Below, in pieces: positions 47,447-56,727 of a DNA stretch of 64,000 nt. This stretch comes from Devosia ginsengisoli. Lineage in GTDB: Bacteria; Pseudomonadota; Alphaproteobacteria; Rhizobiales; Devosiaceae. Made by a program: the position numbers and the translations under genes. How positions within the stretch are numbered: position 1 is the stretch's first letter; the number at the start of each line of letters is the position of its first letter. The notes below the pieces were generated by a model that saw only the letters and a program-made list of their open reading frames with translations, was not told the DNA's origin and did not search any database. The stretch is taken from contig NZ_JANQAJ010000002.1 in NCBI RefSeq assembly GCF_024707105.1, forward strand, positions 1 to 64,000, read 5' to 3'.

Positions 47447-47499
47447 GGGGAAGAACTTGACCTCCGAGGGGGTGTTCACCTGAAGCTCCTATGGCTCCC

Positions 47500-47760
47500 G
47501 ACACCCCACCCTCATTCCCTCCCCATCAAGGGGAGGGAGGCGCCAGATCGACCCTCAAGGGTCATCCCAATATCCCGCCAACCGCGGAGCGGACTTCCCT
47601 CCCCCTTGTGGGGAGGGATTGAGGGTGGGGGTGTCGCGTCCCCCAACGATTTCGGTGCCAGATGAGCCCTCGACACCCCCTCCCCAGCTTTGCCAAGGCC
47701 CTGAGGGCCAGGCGTCGCTACCCCTCCCCTCAAGGGGGAGGGTGGGCAGGAGCCGAGGAC
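47500..47760. repeat. Composite intergenic repeats, family B related
   Basis: Three hairpins of the CCCTCCCC-CTTGTGGGG-AGGG type occur at about 47515-47545, 47598-47635 and 47680-47745, mixed with ACACCCCACCCTCATTCCC and AAGGCCCTGAGGGCC blocks. Most of the 340-bp gap between cobU and the convergent methyltransferase gene is repeat; I see no gene in it. Confidence 0.7.
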
Positions 47761-47786
47761 GTTGTGCTCCGGCGGTCTGGCCGGAC

Positions 47787-48479
47787 TTAGGCCTTGCGGA
47801 TCAGGCCGCCTTTGTGGCCGGCGCGGATGAAGGGGAGGCCGTGTTTGTCGATGAACTCCTGATAGGCCTGCAGAGAACCGTCCCAGGGGGAGTCGGCCAG
47901 GCAATCATCGACCACGATGCCGCCGCCCGGCACGATATGGGGGTAGATGGCGTCGAGAATGGCGATGGTGGGCTGATAGAGGTCGATGTCGAGCAGGACG
48001 GCACCGATCGGCCCCAGAGAGCCCCAATCGAAGCGGGCGGCATCGCCCTTGATGGTGCGGAAGCGGTCATAGCCCGCATTGGTCAGGTTGCGATTGAAGC
48101 GGGCTTCGTCGCCATATCTGAACTTGTCGTAATCCTGCGCATTCTTCTGGCGGTTGGCCACTTCGAACGAAATGCTTTCGTCGGTGAAACCGGAAAACGT
48201 GTCGAACAACAGCAGTTCCCTGCTATCGCCGACCGATTTCAGATGTTCCAGCAAAAACACCGAGGTATCGCCCTGGGCCACGCCGATCTCGGCGACGGCG
48301 GCGCCAGTCGACCTTGTGCTGTCGATCAGCTCGACCATGGCGGCCAATTGGCCGGGATTGATCTTGTAGGGATAGGACGGCGCCATCAGACGCGAGACGA
48401 ACGGCGTCCGGTAGATAATGGATTTGGCAATTTCCCTGACGTTCAACTGTGACCCCTGCCCCTGACTTGCTGTCGGCAA
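47787..48479 (-). CDS. TylF/MycF family methyltransferase-like protein
   Basis: Up to 230 residues. Features are VAEIGVAQGDTSVFLLEHLK (SAM-binding loop), LLFDTFSGFTDESISF, GAVLLDIDLYQPTIAILDAI and PGGGIVVDDCLADSPWDG with the metal-binding aspartates of the TylF/macrocin O-methyltransferase family. The substrate here is unknown; members act on sugars and glycans. It follows cobD in the leftward cobalamin gene string but has no known role in B12 synthesis. TTG at 48446 is an alternative start. Confidence 0.85.
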   Translation of the reverse strand: MPTASQGQGSQLNVREIAKSIIYRTPFVSRLMAPSYPYKINPGQLAAMVELIDSTRSTGAAVAEIGVAQGDTSVFLLEHLKSVGDSRELLLFDTFSGFTDESISFEVANRQKNAQDYDKFRYGDEARFNRNLTNAGYDRFRTIKGDAARFDWGSLGPIGAVLLDIDLYQPTIAILDAIYPHIVPGGGIVVDDCLADSPWDGSLQAYQEFIDKHGLPFIRAGHKGGLIRKA

Positions 48480-48550
48480 CAGTCATGGCACAGGCAATTC
48501 AGTCATGCCAGATCAAGACGGCCGTTCGACTGATGGCAATCGGCCGAAGT

Positions 48551-49516
48551 TCATCCAGCGGCGAAGATCAGCAGGGCTATGACTATGCTGAAGCCGAGAA
48601 GCATGTTGAGGGTGCTGCGATAGAGCACCAAAGCGCGCAGGATGTCGCTGGCGACGAGGTCGGCCTTGCCGGTGCCGAAGCTGGGGAGATCGACCAGTTC
48701 GCCATCATAGAAGCGGGGGCCGCCCAGCTTGAAGCCGAGAGCGCCGGCAAAGGCGGCTTCGGGCCAGCCGGCATTGGGGGATTCGTGCTTGCGCGCATCT
48801 CTGATGGCGGTGGCCCAGGCGGCGCCGGGGCTGGCATGGGGGGTGATGAAGCAGGCGGCAGTGATGAGCACGGCGGTGAGGCGGGCGGGGAGCCAGTTCA
48901 CCAGATCGTCGAGCTTGGCGGCGGCCCAGCCGTAATCGCGGTAGCGGGTGTTCATGTGGCCGATCATGGAATCGGCGGTGTTGATGGCCTTGTAGAGCGC
49001 GATACCTGGCAGGCCGAAAATGACCAGCCAGAACCAGGGGGCGACGACGCCATCGGAGGTGCTTTCGGCCAGGGTTTCGATGGCGGCGCGGGCGACGCCG
49101 GCTTCATCGAGCGCCTGAGGATCGCGGCCGACAATGTGGCTGACGGATTCGCGGCCGGCATCGAGCGAGGTGCGGAGCGTGGTAGCGACGGCTTCGACGG
49201 CGCGGCCGAGTTCCTTTTGCGCGAGGAAGGGGGTGGCGACGAGGATTTCGAGCACCCAGCCGAAGGGAAGGTTGCGCAGGGTCTGCTGCACCAGCAGGGT
49301 GATGACAAGGGTGACCAGCAGCAGCACGGCGAGGGTGAAAATGCCGGCATCGCGGCGCTGGCGCGGGGTGCGCTGGCGCTTGTCGATGCCCTTTTCCATG
49401 AAGGTGATGAACCGGCCGATCCAGATGACGGGATGGCCGATGGCGTCGGTGAGGCGCTGCGGGTAGCCGAGCCAGCGTTCCAGCAGCAGCGCGAGAGGGG
49501 CAATGAAGGCGTGCAT
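48551..49516 (-). CDS. cobD: Adenosylcobinamide-phosphate synthase (CobD/CbiB)
   Basis: This 321-residue membrane protein attaches the aminopropanol arm to adenosylcobyric acid. LALLLERWLGYPQRLTDAIG-like start (AIGHPVIWIGRFITFMEK), AIETLAESTSDGVVAPWFW, YKAINTADSMIGHMNTRY and PNAGWPEAAFAGALGFKLGG are signature stretches. Naming differs between organisms: CobD of the aerobic nomenclature equals CbiB of Salmonella. Confidence 0.95.
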   Translation of the reverse strand: MHAFIAPLALLLERWLGYPQRLTDAIGHPVIWIGRFITFMEKGIDKRQRTPRQRRDAGIFTLAVLLLVTLVITLLVQQTLRNLPFGWVLEILVATPFLAQKELGRAVEAVATTLRTSLDAGRESVSHIVGRDPQALDEAGVARAAIETLAESTSDGVVAPWFWLVIFGLPGIALYKAINTADSMIGHMNTRYRDYGWAAAKLDDLVNWLPARLTAVLITAACFITPHASPGAAWATAIRDARKHESPNAGWPEAAFAGALGFKLGGPRFYDGELVDLPSFGTGKADLVASDILRALVLYRSTLNMLLGFSIVIALLIFAAG

Positions 49517-49548
49517 GGTTCGAACCTGTTTTTGCTTTCCTAAACCAC

Positions 49549-49640
49549 AGTGTCATTCCCGCGAAAGCGGGAACCTCATATCGAGGCCAAACCACCCCCA
49601 CCCTCAATCCCTCCCCACAAGGGGGAGGGAAGCCTGTTCC
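49549..49640. repeat. Two adjacent intergenic repeat pieces
   Basis: GTGTCATTCCCGCGAAAGCGGGAACCTC (about 49550-49577) is followed by a family B half, CCACCCTCAATCCCTCCCCACAAGGGGGAGGG (about 49597-49629). No gene is seen between cobQ and cobD. Confidence 0.65.
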
Positions 49641-49735
49641 GTGTCTGCGGAGACATTTGATATGACCCTTGAAGATCGATCTGGCGCTTCCCTGGGTGCC
49701 GGCGCCTCCGCAAACCCAGCGCGTGGCGGGTTCGA

Positions 49736-51187
49736 CTACTCAGCCAGCGCCAGCAGGGCGTCGATATCGAGGTGGTTTTCGAGGTGCGCGGCGAGATCGT
49801 CAAGGGTTTGTTCGATGCTGGCTTCGTAGGCGAGGTCGGGGCTGGCGGCGTTGCCGAGGACGGCTCGGCGGAAGGGATCGGCGGCGAAGAGGCCGTGCAG
49901 ATAGGTGCCGGTGACGCGGCCATCGGGGCTGGTGGCGCCTTCGGGCGTGGCGTCGACTTGGGCGAAGGGGCGGGCTGTGTCGGGGCCCGATGTGGTGCCC
50001 ATATGCATGTGATAGCCGGATATGGCCGTGCCTGAGGCGGCATGGGTGGCGTGTTCGACGCGGAGCTGTTTGGTCGGGGTGAGGACGGTTTCGACGTCGA
50101 GCAGGCCCAGACCGGGGCTGGTGCCGGGGGCGCCCTCTATGCCGTCGGGGTCGGCGATGGTGCGGCCGAGCATCTGGTAGCCGCCGCAGATGCCGAGGAT
50201 GCGGGTGCCGGCGCGGTGATGGGCGGATATGTCGATATCCCAGCCGTTGTGGCGGAGGGCGGCGAGGTCGCTGCGCGTGGCCTTGGATCCGGGCAGGATG
50301 ATCAGGTCGGCATTGCGGGGGAGCGGCTGGCCGGGCTCGACCAGGACGAGGCTGACGCCTGGTTCGGCGCGTAGGGGATCGAGATCGTCGAAATTGGCGA
50401 TGCGCGGCAGACGGGGCACGGCGATGGTGAAGGCCCCTGCCCTGTCAGCGGTGTATGATTCGAGGGCGAGGACGTCTTCGGCGGGGAGCTTGGCCGCGTC
50501 GGCGAACCAGGGGACGGGGCCGAAACAGGGGGTGCCAGTGCGGGTTTCAAGGAAGCGGATGCCGTCGGCGAAGAGGGCCGGGTCGCCCTGGAACTTGTTG
50601 ACCATTGTGGCGCGGATGCGGGCGGCGTCGGCGGGGTCGATGGTGGCGAAAGTGCCGACGAGAGAGGCGATAACGCCGCCGCGATGGATGTCGCCGACCA
50701 GCACGACAGGGACATTGGCGGCCTGGGCGAAGCCGAAATTGGCGAGATCATTGGCGCGCAGATTGACCTCGGAGGCGCTGCCGGCGCCTTCGACAAGGAC
50801 GATATCGGCGGTGGCGGCCAGTTCGTGAAAGGCGGCGAGGACTTCGGGCATGAGCTTGCCGCGTTCCTGCCAGTAGGTGCGGGCAGACATGGAGGCGCGG
50901 CGCTGGCCGCGGACCACGACCTGGGAGCCGGTTTCCTGCTCTGGCTTGAGGAGAACCGGGTTCATTGCGGTGATCAGCTCACGGCGGGCGGCGCGGGCCT
51001 GGAGGGCCTGGGCACGGCCGATTTCGCCGCCATCGGATGTGACGGCAGCATTGTTGCTCATGTTCTGCGGCTTGAAGGGCGCGACGCGGAGGCCACGATT
51101 GGCCAGGGCGCGGCAGAGGCCGGCGACGAGGAGGGATTTGCCGACATCGGAGCCGGTGCCCATGAACATCAGGGATTTAGCTGGCAA
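49736..51187 (-). CDS. cobQ: Cobyric acid synthase
   Basis: This 483-residue glutamine amidotransferase amidates four side chains of adenosylcobyrinate a,c-diamide. The P-loop [39 protein letters not shown] and the class I glutaminase cysteine in [12 protein letters not shown] are intact. The length is normal. It lies between cobB and cobD on the same strand. Confidence 0.96.
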   Translation of the reverse strand: MPAKSLMFMGTGSDVGKSLLVAGLCRALANRGLRVAPFKPQNMSNNAAVTSDGGEIGRAQALQARAARRELITAMNPVLLKPEQETGSQVVVRGQRRASMSARTYWQERGKLMPEVLAAFHELAATADIVLVEGAGSASEVNLRANDLANFGFAQAANVPVVLVGDIHRGGVIASLVGTFATIDPADAARIRATMVNKFQGDPALFADGIRFLETRTGTPCFGPVPWFADAAKLPAEDVLALESYTADRAGAFTIAVPRLPRIANFDDLDPLRAEPGVSLVLVEPGQPLPRNADLIILPGSKATRSDLAALRHNGWDIDISAHHRAGTRILGICGGYQMLGRTIADPDGIEGAPGTSPGLGLLDVETVLTPTKQLRVEHATHAASGTAISGYHMHMGTTSGPDTARPFAQVDATPEGATSPDGRVTGTYLHGLFAADPFRRAVLGNAASPDLAYEASIEQTLDDLAAHLENHLDIDALLALAE

Positions 51188-51209
51188 AAGGCTAGCTCCG
51201 TGTTACCCG

Positions 51210-51243
51210 ACCTCGTGGTTCGACAAGCTCACCATGAGGTCTC
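51210..51243. repeat. Half copy of palindromic element family A
   Basis: GACCTCGTGGTTCGACAAGC followed by TCACCATGAGGTCTCA lies between cobB and cobQ, like the half copy at 31420-31463. Confidence 0.6.
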
Positions 51244-51248
51244 ACTTT

Positions 51249-52543
51249 CTATGCCGCATCGACGACATGGGCGTAAGAGCCCATGACGCGGTTGATGGCG
51301 GCGCCCATGGGGGGAGCGGGGTGCCGGTGGCGTCGGTGGCGGCGAAGAGGGGTGGCAGGCGGGACTGTCTGGCCGAGGAATAGTGGAATTCGTGGCCGTT
51401 GAGCTGGCCGGGCCAGGGCAAGGCGCCGGACTGGGTGAGGCGGCGATAACCGAGGATGCGCTTGGGACGGTCGATGCGGGTGGTGACGGGGAGCAGGCCA
51501 GTCATGGGGTGGCCCTGCCCTGCCTTGTCGACAAGGACCTCGCCGAGGACCATGAAGCCACCGCATTCGCCGTAGAGCAGCGCGTTGCGGTCTCGGGCGG
51601 TGGTGAGGCCGGACTTGAAGTTCGTCGCATTCGCCAGGGTGGCGGCGTGGAGTTCGGGATAGCCGCCGGGGAGGTAGATGGCATCGGCGGTGGCTGATGG
51701 GGCTTCATCGGCGAGGGGCGAGAAGAAGCTGAGCTCGGCGCCCAGGCTGCGCCAGCCGTCGAGGATATGCGGGTAGAAGAAGGCGAAGGCGTCGTCGCGG
51801 GCGATGGCGATATGCTGGCCGAGGGGTGGCAGCGGCGTGGGGGCGGTATCCGGCGGCGCGACGGGGATGGCGAGGGCGGTGAGGCGGGGGAGATCGATAT
51901 AGGAGGCGACGGCTTCGGCGGCGGCATCGAGGAAGGTATCGAAAGCGGCGACTTCGGCCGGCAGGACGAGGCCGAGATGGCGCTCGGGGATGGCGAGGGC
52001 GGCGTCGCGGGGGATGGCGCCGAGGCAGGGAATGCCTGTGGCAGTGAGGGCGTCGAGCAGCATGCGCTCATGCTTCATGGAGGCGACGCGATTGAGAATG
52101 GTGCCGGCGACGCGGACGCCGGGGCGCCAGTGGGCGAAGCCGGCCACGAGGGGGGCGACGGACTGGCTCTGGCTGGTGGCATCGACGACGAGAATGACGG
52201 GGAGTTCAAGCAGTTCGGCCAGGTCGGCGGTGGAGCCGGTATGGTCGGCGGCGCCATCGAACAGGCCCATGACGCCTTCGACCAGCAGGAGATCGGCGCC
52301 GGTGGACTGGGTGGCGGCGAGGGATTTGAGACGGGCTGCGGACATCGACCAGGGGTCGAGATTGACCGCCTCACGCAGGGCAGCGCGGGCGAGGAAGGCG
52401 GGGTCGATATAGTCGGGGCCGGTCTTGGCGGGGGCGACGGCGAGCCCCTGCCGGCGCAGGGCGGCGAGCAGACCGAGGGTGATGGTGGTCTTGCCCGAGC
52501 CGGAGCGCGGAGCGGATATGACGAGGCCGCTAGCCAAAGACAT
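51249..52543 (-). CDS. cobB: Cobyrinate a,c-diamide synthase, apparent frameshift near the C terminus
   Basis: This protein of about 431 residues amidates hydrogenobyrinic or cobyrinic acid. From ATG 52543 it shows VISAPRSGSGKTTITLGLL, KTGPDYIDPAFLARA and the glutaminase motif LLYGECGGFMVLGE. Near the end the frame is lost at six G (51309-51314): as read it runs out as WAPPSTASWALTPM, whereas one more base restores GAAINRVMGSYAHVVDAA, the natural C terminus, with stop at 51249. The break removes only about 20 residues and may be a sequence error. The start overlaps cobA by 14 bases. Confidence 0.92.
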
Positions 52544-53339
52544 GCCTCCTGGCTTCATCGACATACCAGTCCAGCGACTGGCGATAGGCGCTGACGGGGC
52601 CGATGACGACGATGGCGGGGGTGGGTACTTCGGTGAGGGTGTGGGCCTGGACCAGGGTGGTTTCGATGACGGACTGGGCCGGAGTGGCGGCGTGGGAGAC
52701 CACGGCGAGGCGGTCAGTGGCGGGGCGGCCGGCGGCGAGGAGCTTTTGGGCGATGGAACCGAGATGCTTGACCGCCATGAACATGACGATGACGGGGGCG
52801 GCATTGGCGACGGCGGCCCAATCGACGCCCTGCGGCACGGCGCCGGTTTCGTCGTGGCCGGTGAGGAAAATCACGGCGTGATTGGTATCGCGATGGGTGA
52901 CCGGGATGCCGGCATAGGCCAGGCCCCCGAGGCCGGCGGAAATGCCGGGGACGATGCGGAAGGGCACGCCTGCCCGGGCCAGGGCGCCGGCTTCTTCGCC
53001 GCCGCGGCCGAACATGAAGGGATCGCCGCCCTTGAGGCGGAGGACGCGCTTGCCTGACCGGGCGAGGTCGATCAGTTGCAGGGTGATGTCGGCCTGCTTG
53101 GGCGAGGGCTTGCCACCGCGCTTGCCGGCAAACACACGTTGTGTGTGTTTTGGCGCCATGGCGAGGAGATCGGGCGAGACCAGCGCGTCATGCACGATGA
53201 CGTCGGCCTGGCCGAGGGCGTGATAGGCGAGCAGCGAGACGAGGCCAGGGCCGCCGGGGCCGGCGCCGACGAGCCAGACCGTGCCGGGTTCCAGCGGGGG
53301 GAAATCGGCGTGATCGAGGGCGGCGAAATGGCCGGACAT
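52530..53339 (-). CDS. cobA: Uroporphyrinogen-III C-methyltransferase
   Basis: This 269-residue SUMT methylates uroporphyrinogen III at C2 and C7, giving precorrin-2. VWLVGAGPGGPGLVSLLAY, RVLRLKGGDPFMFGRGGEEA and GIPVTHRDTNHAVIFLTGH are typical. It is the stand-alone SUMT (not a CysG fusion) and the first gene of the leftward cobA-cobB-cobQ-cobD string. Confidence 0.96.
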   Translation of the reverse strand: MSGHFAALDHADFPPLEPGTVWLVGAGPGGPGLVSLLAYHALGQADVIVHDALVSPDLLAMAPKHTQRVFAGKRGGKPSPKQADITLQLIDLARSGKRVLRLKGGDPFMFGRGGEEAGALARAGVPFRIVPGISAGLGGLAYAGIPVTHRDTNHAVIFLTGHDETGAVPQGVDWAAVANAAPVIVMFMAVKHLGSIAQKLLAAGRPATDRLAVVSHAATPAQSVIETTLVQAHTLTEVPTPAIVVIGPVSAYRQSLDWYVDEARRHVFG

Positions 53340-53384
53340 CAGCGATAACTCCGGCGGACTGGACCGCCTTCAACGCACCACAGG

Positions 53385-53535
53385 ATTACCCCCTCCCCAG
53401 CTCTGCTAAGGCCCTTCGGGCCTAGCGACGCTACCCCTCCCCTCAAGGGGGAGGGTGGGCAGGAGCTGGTAGTTGAACGTTTGCTGGAGCCACGACACCC
53501 CCACCCCAACCCCTCCCCTCAAGGGGGAAGGGTTT
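53385..53535. repeat. Composite intergenic repeats, family B related
   Basis: Two CCCCTCCCCTCAAGGGGGAGGG hairpins (about 53434-53457 and 53509-53531) are joined by CACGACACCCCCACCCCAACC. A block AAGGCCCTTCGGGCCTAGCGACGCTACC precedes them and matches one at 47690-47720. They fill the gap between divergent cobA and cobK. Confidence 0.7.
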
Positions 53536-53600
53536 TTCGGCTCAGCGTGTGCTTGAGACTTCGGGCTCGAATGGGCACATTGAGCGGCAGGAGGATACAC

Positions 53601-54329
53601 ATGAAAATCCTGATCCTGGGCGGTACGGGCGAGGCGCGGGAGCTGGCCAATCGGCTGGTGGCAATGGGGCATGACGTGACGACCTCGCTGGCGGGGCGCA
53701 CGCAGGACCCCAAGCTTCCCCTGGGCAGGATGCGGATGGGCAAGTTCGGCGGGATTCCGGGGCTGGCGGCCTATCTCAAGATCGCGGGCATCGAGCGGCT
53801 GGTGGATGCGACGCACCCCTATGCGGGGCTGATTTCCATCAATGCGGTGGCGGCGGCGCAGCAGGCCGGCGTGAAGCTGGTGCGCTATATGCGGCCGGAA
53901 TGGGAGCAGCAGATCGGCGCCGACTGGGTGACGGTGGAGACCGTGGCCGAGGCGGCGGCGGCTTTGCCTCCCAATGCCGATGTGTTGCTGACCACGGGCC
54001 ATGCGGGGCTCAGCCATTTTCTCGAGCGGGACGATTGCCAGTTCGTGGTGCGGACCATCGAGGTGCCGGACATGGACCTGCCGCGCCATGCCAGCCTGCT
54101 GCAGACGCGGCCGCCCTATTCGCTGAGCGACGAAATGGCGCTGATGCAGCGTGAAGGCATTACTCATCTGGTCACCAAGAATTCGGGCGGCGGACAGACC
54201 GCGGCCAAGCTGGAAGCGGCGCAGAAACTGGGGGTCAAGGTGATCATGATCGCGCGGCCGGTCTATGGCCCGGCCAATGAAGTGTCGAGCCTGGACGAGG
54301 CCATCGCGGCGCTGGATATCGGCGGCTGA
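53601..54329 (+). CDS. cobK: Precorrin-6A reductase
   Basis: This 242-residue enzyme reduces precorrin-6A with NADPH. KILILGGTGEARELANRLV, LVDATHPYAGLISINAV, DVLLTTGHAGLSHF and THLVTKNSGGGQTAAKL are typical. ATG 53601 is preceded by AGGAGG; the open frame to 53481 runs through repeat sequence. Its 3' end overlaps the convergent cobE by 67 bases. Confidence 0.95.
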   Translation: MKILILGGTGEARELANRLVAMGHDVTTSLAGRTQDPKLPLGRMRMGKFGGIPGLAAYLKIAGIERLVDATHPYAGLISINAVAAAQQAGVKLVRYMRPEWEQQIGADWVTVETVAEAAAALPPNADVLLTTGHAGLSHFLERDDCQFVVRTIEVPDMDLPRHASLLQTRPPYSLSDEMALMQREGITHLVTKNSGGGQTAAKLEAAQKLGVKVIMIARPVYGPANEVSSLDEAIAALDIGG

Positions 54330-54682
54330 CCGAAGGCGGCAACGGAAAAGCCGGGGCCGCAATCGGCCAGGGCGCAGGTGGCATAGCGCGATTTGCGCTT
54401 GCGCAGACGCAGCGGGCCGGCGGCGGCGGCGGCCCCTTCGGCAAGACCGAGCATCGCCAGGTCCCCATCATCGAGCAGGCGCAGGGGCACGCCGAAATGG
54501 GCGGCGACATGCAGCGGGATTGCGGTGCCCAGCTTGCGCTTGTGGGTGGCTATAGCGGCTAGATGGGTGGCGGCAAGGCCGGCTTCAGCCAGGCTGGCCT
54601 CGATCAGGTCGATCAGTTCCTGCGCCGTGGCGGCGCTGGCAAAGCCGATTCCGGCGACGATGCGTCCCGATATTTGCGTCAT
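54263..54682 (-). CDS. cobE: Cobalamin biosynthesis protein CobE (CbiG C-terminal domain type)
   Basis: This protein of about 139 residues has IVAGIGFASAATAQELIDLI at the N terminus, LAAIATHKRKLGTAIPLHVA in the middle and YATCALADCGPGFSVAAFG near the end. This matches CobE, a small protein related to the C-terminal part of CbiG, of unclear role in the aerobic pathway. The last about 22 residues are encoded opposite the cobK 3' end. ATG 54682 is preferred over 54694. Confidence 0.87.
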   Translation of the reverse strand: MTQISGRIVAGIGFASAATAQELIDLIEASLAEAGLAATHLAAIATHKRKLGTAIPLHVAAHFGVPLRLLDDGDLAMLGLAEGAAAAAGPLRLRKRKSRYATCALADCGPGFSVAAFGQPPISSAAMASSRLDTSLAGP

Positions 54683-54894
54683 CTCTCGCCTCATGCAGTT
54701 CGGAATTGGTCCCCTGATGGGTAGACCGCACCGAATTCTGTTTCAGTTCCATCGCGGGAACTCTGCGCGGACTGGTTCTAGGCGGGGGGAAGCGCGTGGT
54801 CAATCAATGGCTTGCGGCAAAGCATGGCCAGATCAGAATGCTTCTGAAAATGATTTGCAAATTCAAGGACTTGCCGCGTTGCGGGCTTGGGTCT

Positions 54895-55827
54895 ATGGGC
54901 TGGGAACAGCCAAACCGGAACACCACCTTGAGCATTACCGCAAACAGAACGCTGGCCATTGCCGGAGCGAGCCTTTTGGTCGGGCTGATCGTGCTCGGGC
55001 TGAAATTCCTCGCCTGGTACATTACCGGGTCGATCGCGCTTTATTCCGATGCGCTGGAATCGATCGTCAATGTGGTGACGGCCATCGTGGCGCTGATCGC
55101 GGTGCGGCTGGCGCAGAAGCCGGCCGATGCCGCCCTGCCCTATGGCTATCACAAGGCGGAATATTTCTCGGCGGTGATCGTGGGCGTGATGATCATCGTG
55201 GCGGCCATCCTGATCTTCCGCGAGGCGGTGCTGGGCTTCCTGACGCCGGAACTGCCGGAGGCGCCGGTTCAGGGGCTGATGGTCAGCGGCGTGGCAACCG
55301 TCATCAACGTGATCTGGGCCTTCGTGCTGATCCGGCATGGCCGGGCGGTGCGTTCGCCGGCGCTGGAGGCCGATGGCAAGCACCTGCTGACCGACGTGGT
55401 TTCGACCATCGGCGTGCTGGTGGGGCTGGGGCTGGTGTTCCTGACCGGCTGGGCCGCGCTCGACGCCGTGCTGGCGGGGCTGGTGGCGCTCAATATATTG
55501 TGGTCGGGCTGGGGCGTGATCTGGCAGAGCGTGGGCGGACTGATGGATGTGGCCGTGCCGGTCGATACGCAGAAAACCATCCGCGAGGTGATCGCCACCA
55601 ATGCCGATGGCGCCATCGAGGCGCATGATATCCGCACACGGCAGGCGGGGAAGATGACCTTCATCGATTTTCACCTCGTGGTGCCGGGGGCGATGAGCGT
55701 GGATGCGGCGCATGCGATCTGCGACGCCATCGAGGCCAAGCTGCGCGAGGCGGTGGAGGATGTGCAGGTCACCATCCATGTGGAGCCGGAGGAGAAGGCC
55801 AAACATGCGGGAATCGTGGTGGTCTAG
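54895..55827 (+). CDS. Cation diffusion facilitator family transporter
   Basis: About 310 residues. GSIALYSDALESIVNVVTAIVAL is the CDF helix 2 metal site, ALEADGKHLLTDVVSTIGVL the helix 5 site, and a cytoplasmic domain ends in VQVTIHVEPEEKAKH. There is no His-rich loop, unlike DmeF at 33757-34743, so Zn2+ or Fe2+ is more likely (inference). The start is uncertain: the frame is open to 54796, but the added residues are Cys- and Lys-rich and unlike a CDF N terminus. Confidence 0.87.
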   Translation: MGWEQPNRNTTLSITANRTLAIAGASLLVGLIVLGLKFLAWYITGSIALYSDALESIVNVVTAIVALIAVRLAQKPADAALPYGYHKAEYFSAVIVGVMIIVAAILIFREAVLGFLTPELPEAPVQGLMVSGVATVINVIWAFVLIRHGRAVRSPALEADGKHLLTDVVSTIGVLVGLGLVFLTGWAALDAVLAGLVALNILWSGWGVIWQSVGGLMDVAVPVDTQKTIREVIATNADGAIEAHDIRTRQAGKMTFIDFHLVVPGAMSVDAAHAICDAIEAKLREAVEDVQVTIHVEPEEKAKHAGIVVV

Positions 55828-55842
55828 GATTATCCCGAGATC

Positions 55843-55964
55843 GGAGTACCCCCCTCCTAGCCTCCCCCTGATAGGGGGAGGAACAGATTGGGGTTTGTTG
55901 CACGATATTGCCCAAGCACCAGCCGGATTCCTCCCCCTATCAGGGGGATGCCAGGAGGGGGTAT
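55843..55964. repeat. Palindromic element family C (full copy)
   Basis: GGAGTACCCCCCTCCTAGCC at the left pairs with the right end GGCATCC-rich arm finishing GGAGGGGGTA; the inner CCTGATAGGGGGAGGAA and TTCCTCCCCCTATCAGG also pair. The right arm is nearly identical to the half copy inside cobN. Confidence 0.82.
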
Positions 55965-56011
55965 GGTCAATGTGACTTGCACCTAGTCCGCGACGCAGGC
56001 AGGCTTGGGGC

Positions 56012-56479
56012 ATGCGTATTTTGCTCATTGCCCTGTTCGCCCTGATCGCCGCCCCCGCTTTCGCGCAAGGCTGGGACCGCTATGAAAATGGCCGGTTCGG
56101 CTATGGCGTGGATATTCCGCCCGGCTTCGGCAACCAGAATTTCAGTGACAATGGCGACGGCGCGAGTTTCGCGGCCGGGGGCAATCCGACCTTTCTGACG
56201 GTGTGGGGCGGCAACCTGACGGACAGCTTCGAAGAAGAAGTGAGTCAGCGCATGGCATGGAGCGAGTCGGAGGCGTGGAACACCACCTATCAGGCCACGA
56301 CGCCGCGCTGGGCGAGCTGGTCGGCGATCAAGGGATTTCGGATTCTCTACCAGCGCATGGTGCTGCTATGCGACGGGACGAGTTATGCGGCCTTCCGCAT
56401 GGAATATTCGGTGACGGATGCGTCGAAGATGGACCCGGTGGTGGAGCGGCTGGTGCAGTCGCTGCGGGGGAATTGCTGA
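56012..56479 (+). CDS. Small secreted protein of unknown function
   Basis: This 155-residue protein has a clear signal peptide (MRILLIALFALIAAPAFA) and a mature part with YENGRFGYGVDIPPGF, LYQRMVLLCDGTSYAAFR and a C-terminal LVQSLRGNC. Two cysteines (about residue 119 and the last residue) could form a disulfide. I recognise the pattern of conserved alphaproteobacterial exported proteins of this size but no function. It lies between two repeat clusters. Confidence 0.72.
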   Translation: MRILLIALFALIAAPAFAQGWDRYENGRFGYGVDIPPGFGNQNFSDNGDGASFAAGGNPTFLTVWGGNLTDSFEEEVSQRMAWSESEAWNTTYQATTPRWASWSAIKGFRILYQRMVLLCDGTSYAAFRMEYSVTDASKMDPVVERLVQSLRGNC

Positions 56480-56507
56480 GGGCGGCGCTGAGCGATTCCG
56501 CAAACTC

Positions 56508-56716
56508 GGTGTCATCCCCGCGAAGGCGGGGATCCATCCTGAGATAGTTCTGCCATCGCAGAGCGTTGAAAAATCTCAGGATGGGCCCCGGCTCAAGGCC
56601 GGGGTGACATCGTGGGTGGGGTAGCATCGATGCCACGCCCTCCTTCGACAAGCTCAGGATGAGGGTGGTTCGAGGCTCGCAAGGGCTCGCGCCTCACCAT
56701 GAGGGCTACTGGGGCA
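56508..56716. repeat. Nested intergenic repeats (two families)
   Basis: The first part (about 56508-56615) is GTGTCATCCCCGCGAAGGCGGGGATCC with a partner GGCCCCGGCTCAAGGCCGGGGTGACATC. The second (56632-56716) is a half family A element whose CGCCCTC...TGGTTCGAGG is interrupted by CTTCGACAAGCTCAGGATGA. The whole gap between the secreted-protein gene and cobO is repeat. Confidence 0.75.
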
Positions 56717-56727
56717 TGGTGGCTGAT

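Noticed and set aside
47500..47760. Repeated GC-rich hairpins considered as a CRISPR array
   Set aside because: Spacing and repeat length are irregular, there are no unique spacers of constant length and no cas genes are nearby.
53128..53152. Palindrome AAACACACGTTGTGTGTTT inside cobA
   Set aside because: It lies in a well-conserved coding stretch (KHTQRVFAGKRGG) and is explained by codon choice.
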